Positions 1-6,858 of a stretch of DNA of 8,772 nucleotides are shown here, one piece after another. Location of the stretch: assembly GCA_021829055.1 (NCBI GenBank), contig JAJZCS010000067.1, positions 1 through 8,772 on the forward strand, written 5' to 3'. The translations under genes were made by a program, and so were the position numbers. This stretch comes from Pseudomonadota bacterium. Its GTDB lineage: Bacteria; Pseudomonadota; Alphaproteobacteria; Acetobacterales; Acetobacteraceae. Numbering within the stretch: position 1 is the first letter of the stretch; each line of letters opens with the position of its first letter. Under the pieces are notes generated by a model. It had not been told where the DNA came from and ran no database searches. It worked only from the letters and a program-made list of their open reading frames with translations.

Positions 1-1589
1 CCGCAGTCTGGGAAGCAGTCGAAGACCCGCAGCATCGCGTCCAGCCAGCCTTCGGTGACCTCGGTGTCGTTGTTGAGGAAGTACAGATAATCGCCACGCG
101 CGAACGAAGCGGCGCGGTTGCAGGAGCGCACGAAGCCGAGATTTTTTGGGTTGACCTCGTAGCGCAGCCCGGGCACGGCAGTCAGCCGCCCGATCGCCGG
201 GTCACCCGACGCATCCTCGACCACCAGCACTTCGCAGCTTGCGGCCGGAATGTTCTCCATCACCGAGTGCAGGCACGCCACGGTGTAGTCCAGCCGACCG
301 TAGGTCGGCACAATGATTGAAACGCGCGGATGATCAATCTCTAGAAATGCAAGCTCGGCGAGCATCGCCTCGAGGTTGCGGCGATCCCTCGTCACCGGCT
401 TCCGCAAAGCGCAGGGCTTCGCGCGCCGCATCAGCCAACGCTTGACAGGCACTCGAATGGGGGCAAGCCATGGATGCTGGGCCACCCCGCTGGCACGAAC
501 CTGCGCGAAGATTTCTCCCCAGTCGCCCCGCAGGACACGGGCCGTCGATCGCAACGGCTTCGTGATCCACCATGAGCGCGAGCCGAGCATCTTGTCCAGC
601 TCGATCTGCTTCGAGCGTGCATCGCGCCGGCTTGCCTGCAATTGGCTGCGCAACTGCCATTCGACGGCCTCCGCCTGCGCACGAGCGTCCTCCGACTCTC
701 TAAGACGCTGTTCCAGCCGCGCAATCGTTCCAGCAAGCACATCGGGCGCTGGCGATGACGCGGAGCCACCCCCCGTCAGCGCCAGCCGGCAGCCATCCGG
801 CAGTTCCGGTAGGCGCGCCGGTTTGCCCAGCCACCCGTCCTGTCCGGATCGGCTACCAAGGAAGAGCGTCGGCGCGACGTCCAGCAGTACGACCTCTGCG
901 CGTGCGGCCAGTACAACAACCATGGCGGCATCCGCGGCCGTACCTGCGACAGTGGCGCTCCCGCCCCCGACAGATACTTCATGCCCAACTTGACCGGCAG
1001 CTTCTCCCAGACTCCCGGGAACCCCCTCCCTGGCCGCGGCCAATCGCATGTAGCGCAGGGCAGGAAAGCGCCTGCGCAACACCGACCCCAGTTCACTTGC
1101 GCGCGTTTCAGCAACTTGACGGAGACCAGGATCACATCCGGTCGCTGGACCGCCTACGCCGCCGGAGACGGACATCGCAATCAGCCCGTGCGGGCGGAGG
1201 ATACGATCAATCTCTGCGATCGCCTCATCATCGCCGCTCAGCCATCCCATGCTCGCGAACGCCACCACCCGATCGACGCTCCGGTCCGGAAGCGGAATGG
1301 CACGGGCATCGCCCACCAGGAACCGTAGGTTGCCGCAGGCGCCACAGGTTTCACTCGCGCGCGCGACGGTCACTGCGTCAATGTCGATGCCGACGACAGT
1401 GCGCGCGACGCGCGCCAGAACGCCCGGCCCATTGCCATCGCCGCAACCAACCACGAGCACATCGGCCTCTCGGGCCAGATCCAGGCACCACGCGTAGCCG
1501 TCCAGGCGCCTACCGTGGACCGGTCCGTCGCCGCTCCACTTGCCCCGCTCACCGGGCAACGTCATCGCAATGCACCGCAAGTCACGCAT
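1..1589 (-). CDS. Methyltransferase / coiled-coil / GT2 glycosyltransferase fusion (C-terminus beyond window)
   Basis: My translation of the minus strand gives one uninterrupted frame from the start region to position 1, at least 529 residues and still open at the window edge. Residues about 20-145 form a class I SAM-dependent methyltransferase: motif [12 protein letters not shown] at 44-54, acidic residue D69 in [14 protein letters not shown] at 93-102, and a post-motif 'ILRPHGL' at 130-136. A charged coiled coil follows at about 290-340 ([12 protein letters not shown] onward), then a basic linker, then a GT2 domain beginning with VSIIVPTYG at about 423-431 with the LNND metal-binding motif at D508. 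It probably methylates a sugar or chain end and transfers a sugar at the cytoplasmic membrane face. The start is uncertain: ATG at 1589 (used here) or ATG at 1565 (MTLPGER, closer to where the domain begins); neither has a good ribosome site. GC content is clearly higher than in the genes to the right. The domain calls are firm; the substrate is unknown. Confidence 0.88.
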   Translation of the reverse strand, partial: MRDLRCIAMTLPGERGKWSGDGPVHGRRLDGYAWCLDLAREADVLVVGCGDGNGPGVLARVARTVVGIDIDAVTVARASETCGACGNLRFLVGDARAIPLPDRSVDRVVAFASMGWLSGDDEAIAEIDRILRPHGLIAMSVSGGVGGPATGCDPGLRQVAETRASELGSVLRRRFPALRYMRLAAAREGVPGSLGEAAGQVGHEVSVGGGSATVAGTAADAAMVVVLAARAEVVLLDVAPTLFLGSRSGQDGWLGKPARLPELPDGCRLALTGGGSASSPAPDVLAGTIARLEQRLRESEDARAQAEAVEWQLRSQLQASRRDARSKQIELDKMLGSRSWWITKPLRSTARVLRGDWGEIFAQVRASGVAQHPWLAPIRVPVKRWLMRRAKPCALRKPVTRDRRNLEAMLAELAFLEIDHPRVSIIVPTYGRLDYTVACLHSVMENIPAASCEVLVVEDASGDPAIGRLTAVPGLRYEVNPKNLGFVRSCNRAASFARGDYLYFLNNDTEVTEGWLDAMLRVFDCFPDC

Positions 1590-1608
1590 GCACACATACG
1601 CGCACCAT
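1582..1608 (-). promoter_or_regulatory. Possible 8-codon leader ORF ahead of the methyltransferase fusion
   Basis: ATG at 1608 lies 8 bases after a GAGG Shine-Dalgarno core, a better start context than either in-frame start of the large gene. It encodes only eight residues (MVRVCVHA) before a TGA that overlaps the ATG at 1589 region (ATGCGTGA). It could be a leader peptide giving translational coupling. It could also be chance, or a one-base indel separating the true start from the main frame. Confidence 0.25.
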
Positions 1609-1611
1609 CAA

Positions 1612-1635
1612 GTTGTCCTCTAGGTTGTCCTCTGG
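1612..1635 (-). repeat. Tandem 12-bp repeat carrying a duplicated Shine-Dalgarno-like motif
   Basis: On the plus strand GTTGTCCTCTAG (1612-1623) is followed directly by GTTGTCCTCTGG (1624-1635), 11 of 12 bases identical. Read on the minus strand each copy contains AGAGGACAAC, so a ribosome-binding-like AGAGGA occurs twice just upstream of the methyltransferase-GT gene. The left copy is correctly spaced for the ATG at 1608. Confidence 0.6.
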
Positions 1636-1741
1636 ATACGACTGCATGAAGCCCACAGTTACGCGCCCGGCCTCTGGTGCAGTCTGACTATCCATTGAGC
1701 CGATCCAATGCATCTATCCGCAACGCAACTAGGCTTACGCA

Positions 1742-2032
1742 GTGAACCCTGCCATGCACCCGGTCGAAACCCCACCGATGCGACGGACCGGGCGTCCTGC
1801 GCGTCGTCTCCGACATACGCACGGACGTGTGCGCCACCCCCCCACACTTGAAGGCCGAGTCTTCCTCACCGCCACGGAACATTCCCGTCGCCGGAATTCG
1901 GACTATGGTGTCATAACACGCACCCAGGCCAAACTGCGCGCGGCGGCCGAGGAGCACATGGCTACCCTCGGCCGCGAACCGGAACGCGTGAAAGCCTATT
2001 TCCGCGACCCGCAGGTCCGCTATGCGTCTTGA
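1742..2032 (+). pseudogene. Plus-strand ORF remnant at the junction, origin unresolved
   Basis: This is an open frame of 96 residues with a GTG start and no evident ribosome-binding site. The first 55 or so residues are Arg/Pro/His-rich and look non-coding. The last 40, from about TRTQAKLRAAAEEHM to DPQVRYAS, look like a genuine amphipathic protein C-terminus, and may be the tail of a lost gene such as a transposase, but I do not recognise the family. It converges on the operon's last gene, leaving only 6 bp between the two stop codons. The rest of 1590-2038 shows no other gene on either strand and no clear promoter. The call is tentative; it may be a plain spurious ORF. Confidence 0.25.
1943..1975. 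repeat. Perfect 10-bp inverted repeat (strong hairpin) beyond the operon's 3' end
   Basis: GCGGCCGAGG at 1943-1952 pairs perfectly with CCTCGGCCGC at 1966-1975 across a 13-base loop. It lies about 65 bp past the stop codon of the last operon gene. A U-tract is absent on either side, so it is not a canonical intrinsic terminator. It could slow transcription or protect the mRNA end, or be a by-product of the coding remnant (AEEH...LGRE) in which it sits. Confidence 0.5.
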
Positions 2033-2038
2033 GACTAT

Positions 2039-3328
2039 TTAATGGTCCGATCTATAGTGCTGGTCCAAAAATTGCTGGAAGAGTTTGGTTCGCAACTTTG
2101 CAGCATTGTGCGCATGTGTAAACGTAATTGACCAGAATAAGGCTTTCGGATCTAGCTTATCGGGCGCCGCCAACGGATCGATGACGGAATCCATAATTTC
2201 TGGTGCAAGCCTTAATGTCTTAAGATCACGACACCAGAGATGAGTTACGGCAAGACTTGCTTGGTCAAGATGCCAACTCAGGGCTGCAGGATCGGACATC
2301 CGTTCAACAATGACGCCTCGAAGCACGCCCGCAAACCTGCGCCCCCCTGCACTCTGGTTGACGGCAACAATCGATGCGGAAATCAGAGATAAGATATTAC
2401 CCACCTCAGAATCGAAGCGAAGCAATCCAACATCGCACGGCTTGAGATCGCTTAGCAGCCCACTCAAGTCCGCGACCACAAGCTGATCAATATCCGCAAC
2501 AAGCGCCGGCTTATTATAAATATCAAGTACCTCCGGAAGAACCAGATACCGTGCGCAGGATAAATACGTGCGTCGGCTACTATCTGAGAATTCAGAAAAG
2601 TCGATCCACTCTCTCGAACTACCGATAGATACAATAGATTTAGAGCGTAGACGGACCAGCAGCGATTCGGCAGCATCGTCAGGATTGACGAGGTGCACAT
2701 GAAGCAACAGACGCGCTACCGCGCGATGCGCTAGTGAATTGACCAAAGCTTCGCCGAACAGTTTGAAGTAACGGCTATCGCAGCAAACAAGATATACCGA
2801 GTCGATTCCCTCCGCCCCTAGCGAATCCTCTAGCTTTATACAGCGCCCGAAAGAAGCCGGCAATGAGCTACTTAAACGCATGCCTGCATCGGGAAAACGG
2901 ATAGTTCGAGACGTCGTGATACCTAGGTCCCCACACCGCATAAGGGTGCCACGTGCCGCATGTTGGTTCGCTTCGTCGAACCGGCCCAAATGCGGAAGAA
3001 TGCTCGCAAGAATGTAGTGTACGTATCGATCACCTGGATTAGACGCAACGTGGGATTCCAGCATGCAAGCTGCCTCCTCAAGCCGTCTATCCCGAAGTTC
3101 GACCAACGCTCGCGCAAAATACATGGTTTTACGCTGCACGGCCTCTGCATTCGCAAGAAGAGAACGCGCCCTATCCGAATGTCCTGATAGTGAGAACACC
3201 TCGACCGCTCGCAGTATGACTGTTTCATTTGGCGTGCCAGCAATAGCCGCATCTGCAATGGATACAGCCGTGGAAAAACGGCCCTCGGCGATCGCCTTCA
3301 TTGCCCGATTAAACAATGCTGTACTCAT
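2039..3328 (-). CDS. TPR-containing glycosyltransferase with GT8-like catalytic core
   Basis: The product is 429 residues from ATG 3328. Residues about 1-130 are helical repeats of TPR type (for example ALFNRAMKAIAEGRFSTAVS and YILASILPHLGRFDEANQHA). Residues about 176-400 look like a GT-A glycosyltransferase: SVYLVCCDSRYFKLF at the start of the fold, an 'ARYLVLPEVL' helix at 259-268, then LVADIDQLV with a DxD motif at D279/D281, and HLDQA at 353-357 in the position of the GT8 'DQ' motif. It is probably a cytosolic, membrane-associated enzyme adding a sugar to the repeat unit; TPRs may dock partner enzymes. Start choice: ATG 3328 has GAGGGGA seven bases upstream and begins right at the TPRs. 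A GTG at 3457 would add 43 residues, overlaps the previous gene by GTGA and also has a GAGG motif, so it remains possible. Family assignment is by motif only. Confidence 0.75.
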   Translation of the reverse strand: MSTALFNRAMKAIAEGRFSTAVSIADAAIAGTPNETVILRAVEVFSLSGHSDRARSLLANAEAVQRKTMYFARALVELRDRRLEEAACMLESHVASNPGDRYVHYILASILPHLGRFDEANQHAARGTLMRCGDLGITTSRTIRFPDAGMRLSSSLPASFGRCIKLEDSLGAEGIDSVYLVCCDSRYFKLFGEALVNSLAHRAVARLLLHVHLVNPDDAAESLLVRLRSKSIVSIGSSREWIDFSEFSDSSRRTYLSCARYLVLPEVLDIYNKPALVADIDQLVVADLSGLLSDLKPCDVGLLRFDSEVGNILSLISASIVAVNQSAGGRRFAGVLRGVIVERMSDPAALSWHLDQASLAVTHLWCRDLKTLRLAPEIMDSVIDPLAAPDKLDPKALFWSITFTHAHNAAKLRTKLFQQFLDQHYRSDH

Positions 3329-3334
3329 AGCATG

Positions 3335-3341
3335 TCCCCTC
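3335..3341 (-). promoter_or_regulatory. Ribosome binding site supporting the ATG at 3328
   Basis: GAGGGGA on the minus strand lies 7 bases from the ATG at 3328, an ideal spacing. It favours the shorter 429-residue form. The competing GTG at 3457 has GAGGTGAA at 3458-3465, only 4 bases away, so the two starts are not fully separable by inspection. Confidence 0.5.
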
Positions 3342-3453
3342 GCCACTAAGGAGCAGTTTGTGAAATCCGGTCGTCTGCCGCTATCGAAGTGAAGTGACCC
3401 GTTCAGAGCCTGCCACTTGACCTCTCGCCCGCTGAAATTGTTAGACCAGGAGA

Positions 3454-3777
3454 TCACTTCACCTCGCGTTCGAGTTGCTTCAAGCGCGACTCCACTGCAT
3501 GGAGTGCGTGGCTCAACTCCTGGTTGCGGACTGCGGCTCTTTGGTGATCACTACGCAACACGTAGAGTTGTAACTCCAGCGAGTCTCTCTCTTCAGCAGC
3601 CAAAGAGAGCTCGGCCAGTAGGTGCTGTTCACGCTGGCGACATAAGTCAAGCTCATGCGCGATCGTCTGATTTTGGCACGCACGCTCCTGGTTCTCTGCA
3701 GCCTGTTGCTTAGCGAAACCATACAGTTTGCGAATCGGAGGAACTGTCAACGCTAATGCGCGTAGTAAAGTATTCAC
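3454..3777 (-). CDS. Small coiled-coil protein of the polysaccharide operon
   Basis: The product is 107 residues with a GTG start. After a short N-terminal segment (LTVPPIRKLYGFAKQQ) the protein is almost wholly a charged, leucine-patterned helix from about residue 22 to the end (AAEERDSLELQLYVL, LSHALHAVESRLKQL). It has no catalytic motif, signal peptide or membrane span. The GTG overlaps the upstream stop codon as GTGA and is preceded at optimal distance by an extended Shine-Dalgarno match, so it is a real, translationally coupled gene. Free-standing coiled coils of this kind next to glycosyltransferases could be scaffolds or length-setting spacers, by analogy with the WbdD coiled coil, but that is inference. 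It also resembles the coiled-coil linker inside the fusion protein at the left of the window. Function unknown. Confidence 0.7.
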   Translation of the reverse strand: MNTLLRALALTVPPIRKLYGFAKQQAAENQERACQNQTIAHELDLCRQREQHLLAELSLAAEERDSLELQLYVLRSDHQRAAVRNQELSHALHAVESRLKQLEREVK

Positions 3778-4946
3778 GATATCACCTCGTCACCATTCTT
3801 ACTGGACGCTGTAGGCTCGCGCTTCGACCAGACTAATCTGTCAACCTGATCAATGTACGAAAGCACGATTCTCACGACCTTCCCCGACACTGGTCCCGAC
3901 TCGTAATCAGGCACCCGCCCGGCAAAACGTCGTCCGGGCCAGCCGTCCCTCACACAGGCAACGGCATCAAGCAAGCGATCTGGTCGACTTGATGACATCA
4001 CCAATGTGCCACCATCCATGCCTTCTGGCCGCTCGATCGCATCACGCATGGTGACTGCAGGCAAGTCAAGCAACGCTGCCTCCTCGGTGATCGTTCCACT
4101 ATCGGATATCACGCAGTAAGCTCCGATCTGCAGCCGAACGTAATCGATAAATCCAAATGGTTCAAGGAACCGAATCTGGGACGATAATTGAGTCAATCGG
4201 CTATCCAACAATTTCTTGCGGGTGCGTGGATGTGTCGAGACGATTACAGGCCAGTCGAAGCGCTGCGCTAGCGCATCCAGTCCATTTAACAAGGACTCAA
4301 GTTTGACCGGGTCATCCACATTCTCCTCGCGGTGCGCACTAACCAAAAAATAACGGTCGGGCTCGAGCCCATGCCGATCGAGGATCGTTGATTGGTCAAT
4401 CCTGCCTCGGAAGTAATCCAGTACTTCCCACATGTGAGATCCAACCTTGAAGATGCGCTCTCCTGGCACACCCTCCGCTAAAAGATAGCGCCGCGCATGC
4501 TCGGTTAGCACCATATTCACGTCGCTGAGATGATCGATGACTTTACGGTTTAGTTCCTCTGGAACACGTTGATCAAAGCAACGATTGCCGGCCTCCATAT
4601 GAAAAACGGGAATCTTATGACGCTTTGCAGCAATCACTGCCATGCCGGAGTTTGTATCGCCATATATAAGCACTGCATCCGGCTTTTCCTGTTCAAGGAC
4701 CGCATCGGCAGCAATGATGACTCTCCCGATTGTTTCGGAAGCTGTTTTCCCAGCGGCATTTAGGAAATAATCTGGTTTGCGAATACCGAGATCCTCAAAA
4801 AGGATCTGGTTTAACGAGTAATCATAATTTTGCCCAGTGTGCACCAAAACATGTCGGGTGAGCCGCTCGATCCTTGCTATTACAAGGCTCATCTTGATCA
4901 GCTCAGGCCTCGTTCCAACGAATGTCAGGATCTTCCGCATACTCAT
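3774..4946 (-). CDS. qnlC: UDP-N-acetylglucosamine 2-epimerase family enzyme, FnlC/QnlC/WbjD type
   Basis: The product is 390 residues, usual for the WecB-fold epimerases. It has GTRPE at 11-15, GDTNS at 96-100, HMEAGNRCFDQRVPEE at 116-131, HREEN at 205-209 and SDSGTITEEA at 281-290; D97, E118, E130/E131 and H205 match the catalytic set known from WecB. The variant 'MEAGNRCFDQRVPEE' and 'HTGQNYDYSLNQI' belong to the subfamily acting on UDP-L-deoxyhexosamines (FnlC/CapG/WbjD) rather than on UDP-GlcNAc. It would invert C-2 in the last step of the pathway, giving UDP-L-QuiNAc (or UDP-L-FucNAc, depending on the reductase). The start ATG overlaps the upstream stop as ATGA; the ATG two codons later (MRKILTFVGTRPE) matches the family N-terminus and has GGA at better spacing, so either may be used. 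Cytosolic. The symbol is inferred from the pathway. Confidence 0.88.
   Translation of the reverse strand: MSMRKILTFVGTRPELIKMSLVIARIERLTRHVLVHTGQNYDYSLNQILFEDLGIRKPDYFLNAAGKTASETIGRVIIAADAVLEQEKPDAVLIYGDTNSGMAVIAAKRHKIPVFHMEAGNRCFDQRVPEELNRKVIDHLSDVNMVLTEHARRYLLAEGVPGERIFKVGSHMWEVLDYFRGRIDQSTILDRHGLEPDRYFLVSAHREENVDDPVKLESLLNGLDALAQRFDWPVIVSTHPRTRKKLLDSRLTQLSSQIRFLEPFGFIDYVRLQIGAYCVISDSGTITEEAALLDLPAVTMRDAIERPEGMDGGTLVMSSSRPDRLLDAVACVRDGWPGRRFAGRVPDYESGPVSGKVVRIVLSYIDQVDRLVWSKREPTASSKNGDEVIS
3781..3788 (-). promoter_or_regulatory. Extended Shine-Dalgarno for the coiled-coil gene
   Basis: GAGGTGAT is complementary to eight consecutive bases of the 16S 3' end and lies seven bases (from its GAGG core) ahead of the GTG at 3777. 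It sits inside the last codons of the epimerase gene. It decides the GTG start and argues for efficient translation of the small protein. Confidence 0.6.
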
Positions 4947-5980
4947 TCCAAATAGCTCATGGATTCGCCGGAAAGTTCCTGGTGTATATAATCAAGCGAT
5001 TGAAGCAAGAGAACGATTTCTGGCACCGAAAGTCTCTGAGTATTATGACTTGTATAATCTTCGGCCGTGGTAATTGAGGACTCACCATTTGTGAAGTATT
5101 TGGAATAATTTAGATCTCTAGAGTCTGCAGGGATGCGATAAAATGCACCAAGATCTTCAGCCCTAGCCATTTCTTCACGTGAAACCAGTGATTCGTATTG
5201 CTTCTCACCATGCCGAGTTCCGATAGTCTTAACCTCACTATTACTGCGAAACACGATCCGGATAGCCTCAGCAAGATCTGCGATGGTACATGCCGGAGCC
5301 TTCTGAATAAACGTGTCACCCTGATTGGCATGCTCGTATGCAAACAGCACCAGATCCACCGATTCGTCTAGAGACATCAGGAAGCGTGTCATCGAGGGAT
5401 CGGTGATGGTAAGTTCTCGACCGGCTTTAATCTGCCGTACAAATAACGGAATTACGGACCCGCGTGACGCCATCACATTACCGTAGCGCGTGTTGCAGAG
5501 TACCGTGAGCCCGGCAGTGCGTGATTTTGCAATCGTAAGCTTTTCCATCAGCGCCTTGGAGAGACCCATGGCATTGATTGGATAAACTGCTTTGTCAGTG
5601 CTCAAGGCAATGACACGCTCAACTCCGCAAGTTGACGCAGCGTTCATCACATTCTCCGCCCCAAGAATGTTGGTACGCACTGCCTCTAGCGGATGAAACT
5701 CGCACGAGGGAACCTGCTTCAATGCGGCAGCATGAAACACGAGGTCGACATCTCGCATCGCGTCAAGCACGCTTCCGTATTCGCGAACGTCTCCCAAATG
5801 GAATGTCAAGCGAGCGTCTGCAAACAGCTGCCTCATGTCATCCTGTTTTTTTTCGTCACGTGACAATATCCTGACTTCGCGAATACCTTCCTTTAAGAAG
5901 CGACGCGCAACCGCGTGACCAAAGGATCCTGTCCCTCCGGTAATCAGAAGTGTCTTGCCCTTAAGTTTTTCGTAATTCAT
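4943..5980 (-). CDS. qnlA: UDP-GlcNAc 4,6-dehydratase / 5-epimerase, FnlA/QnlA/CapE type
   Basis: The product is 345 residues, full length for the CapE/FnlA/WbjB family of extended SDR enzymes. It has a nucleotide-binding motif GGTGSFG at 15-21, SRDEKKQDDMR at 40-50, a LGDVREY segment, HAAALKQVPSCE at 83-94, STDKAVYPINAMG at 127-139, and M138-G-L-S-K142 in place of the usual YxxxK, a substitution characteristic of this family. The C-terminal half keeps RYGNVMASRGSVIPLF, TITDPSMTRF, GTRHGEK and RDLNY. It oxidises C-4, dehydrates C-6 and epimerises C-5 of UDP-GlcNAc, supplying the 4-keto intermediate to the reductase encoded just upstream. Its ATG overlaps the reductase stop codon as ATGA, and its own stop overlaps the next start in the same way. 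Cytosolic, NADP-dependent in the family. Family assignment is strong. Confidence 0.93.
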   Translation of the reverse strand: MNYEKLKGKTLLITGGTGSFGHAVARRFLKEGIREVRILSRDEKKQDDMRQLFADARLTFHLGDVREYGSVLDAMRDVDLVFHAAALKQVPSCEFHPLEAVRTNILGAENVMNAASTCGVERVIALSTDKAVYPINAMGLSKALMEKLTIAKSRTAGLTVLCNTRYGNVMASRGSVIPLFVRQIKAGRELTITDPSMTRFLMSLDESVDLVLFAYEHANQGDTFIQKAPACTIADLAEAIRIVFRSNSEVKTIGTRHGEKQYESLVSREEMARAEDLGAFYRIPADSRDLNYSKYFTNGESSITTAEDYTSHNTQRLSVPEIVLLLQSLDYIHQELSGESMSYLE

Positions 5981-6858
5981 GCTAAATTCCCGCTCGCTCG
6001 CATTGAATCGATGAGTGTAGCCCAGTCTGGTGGGACATAACCTGTGGCCTTACGAAACCGAGAGCTGTCTAGAGAACGATCAAGTCTAGGCTCATCAAAA
6101 GGAACGATTTCAATGTCATGTCGATAGGCCTGGCGAAGCAGCACAAGCAGATCGTGCTTGCAGATAGGGTCCGCACTCACGTGCCACACGCCGACCAAGT
6201 CTGGTCGCGGAAGGACATGTCGCGCAATCACTCGTACAAGCTCATTGGTCGGCAAGCCGGAGAAAATTGCCTGTGTATATCCTGTTACGCGACCATGGGA
6301 CGCAAGAAACCATTCAACAAGCCCGTTCTTGCTTCCAAACTCGCGGCCAATGATGCTGGTACGCAGAGTAACTGCATTAGGGTAGTCCACCTCGCCGAGC
6401 AGCTTTGACCTTCCGTAAAGATCATCGGTGTCAGGCATCATGGCCTCCGTATAGTTGCCTACAGTGCCACGGAACACACAGTCCGTGCTGACATGTACCA
6501 GGCGTGCCCCCGCCAGCGCGGTCATTCGGGCAAGGCGGTGCGGCAACATCGCGTTCAAAGGCAAGGCAACAAGAGGATCTTTTGCAGCGGCAAGCTGCTT
6601 GACTATCCCAACGCAATTGACCACGACGTCGGGTCGCACAACTTCAAATAAAGTAATGAGTGCATCATAATCAAGGACATCCACCCCACTGATCAGGTTT
6701 GGCTGAAGTTTATCCGGGAAATACTTGCGGGCAGCCTCACTACGTATTGTCCCGAACGCCAATACATCCTGCTCAGCTGATAGGCCTCGATAAGCAGCAC
6801 TTCCCAGCATTCCAGATGCGCCAAGAATCAAGATTTTCATCTTTGAAGGATGCGTCAT
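5977..6858 (-). CDS. qnlB: RmlD-like SDR 4-ketoreductase, QnlB/WbvR type
   Basis: The product is 293 residues from ATG 6858. It carries an N-terminal nucleotide-binding motif GASGMLG (13-19), VNCVGIVKQ, VSTDCVF at 123-129 and Y148xxxK152 in 'LYGRSKLLGE', then LRTSIIG and a C-terminal substrate domain like dTDP-4-dehydrorhamnose reductase. It most likely reduces the 4-keto group made by the neighbouring dehydratase/epimerase. Length matters: FnlB/WbjC/CapF, which makes the FucNAc precursor, is about 370 residues with a C-terminal cupin domain, and that is absent here, pointing to the L-RhaNAc/L-QuiNAc branch (WbvR, QnlB). An rmlD role in dTDP-rhamnose synthesis is less likely, since rmlA, rmlB and rmlC are absent. 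Start: the ATG shares one base with the upstream TGA (TGATG), with TAGGA upstream; a GTG at 6861 or an ATG at 6837 are alternatives. Cytosolic. Confidence 0.85.
   Translation of the reverse strand: MTHPSKMKILILGASGMLGSAAYRGLSAEQDVLAFGTIRSEAARKYFPDKLQPNLISGVDVLDYDALITLFEVVRPDVVVNCVGIVKQLAAAKDPLVALPLNAMLPHRLARMTALAGARLVHVSTDCVFRGTVGNYTEAMMPDTDDLYGRSKLLGEVDYPNAVTLRTSIIGREFGSKNGLVEWFLASHGRVTGYTQAIFSGLPTNELVRVIARHVLPRPDLVGVWHVSADPICKHDLLVLLRQAYRHDIEIVPFDEPRLDRSLDSSRFRKATGYVPPDWATLIDSMRASGNLA

Noticed and set aside
376..993. A 205-codon plus-strand open frame
   Set aside because: Same reason: low-complexity Arg/Ser/Ala-rich shadow of the methyltransferase-GT gene, with no ribosome site.
334..1135. 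Several minus-strand open frames that might suggest a frameshifted, broken gene in this area
   Set aside because: They lie in other frames. Translating the GT2 frame base by base shows no stop from 1589 to 1, so the gene is intact and simply runs off the window.
755..1687. A 310-codon open frame on the plus strand opposite the methyltransferase fusion
   Set aside because: Its product is Arg/Pro/Ser-rich with no motif, typical of the antisense of a GC-rich gene. The minus strand has an unbroken frame with clear domain motifs over the same bases.
1943..1975. An intrinsic transcription terminator for the operon
   Set aside because: The stem is strong but a T-run does not follow on either strand, and it lies inside an open frame that may itself account for the pairing.
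3774..4946. A plain wecB (UDP-GlcNAc to UDP-ManNAc) call
   Set aside because: The signature MEAGNRCFDQRVPEE and the adjacent CapE/FnlA-type gene fit the FnlC/WbjD subfamily better.
5977..6858. A canonical rmlD (dTDP-4-dehydrorhamnose reductase) call
   Set aside because: rmlA, rmlB and rmlC are absent here, and the neighbours are UDP-GlcNAc-dependent enzymes that need a partner ketoreductase.
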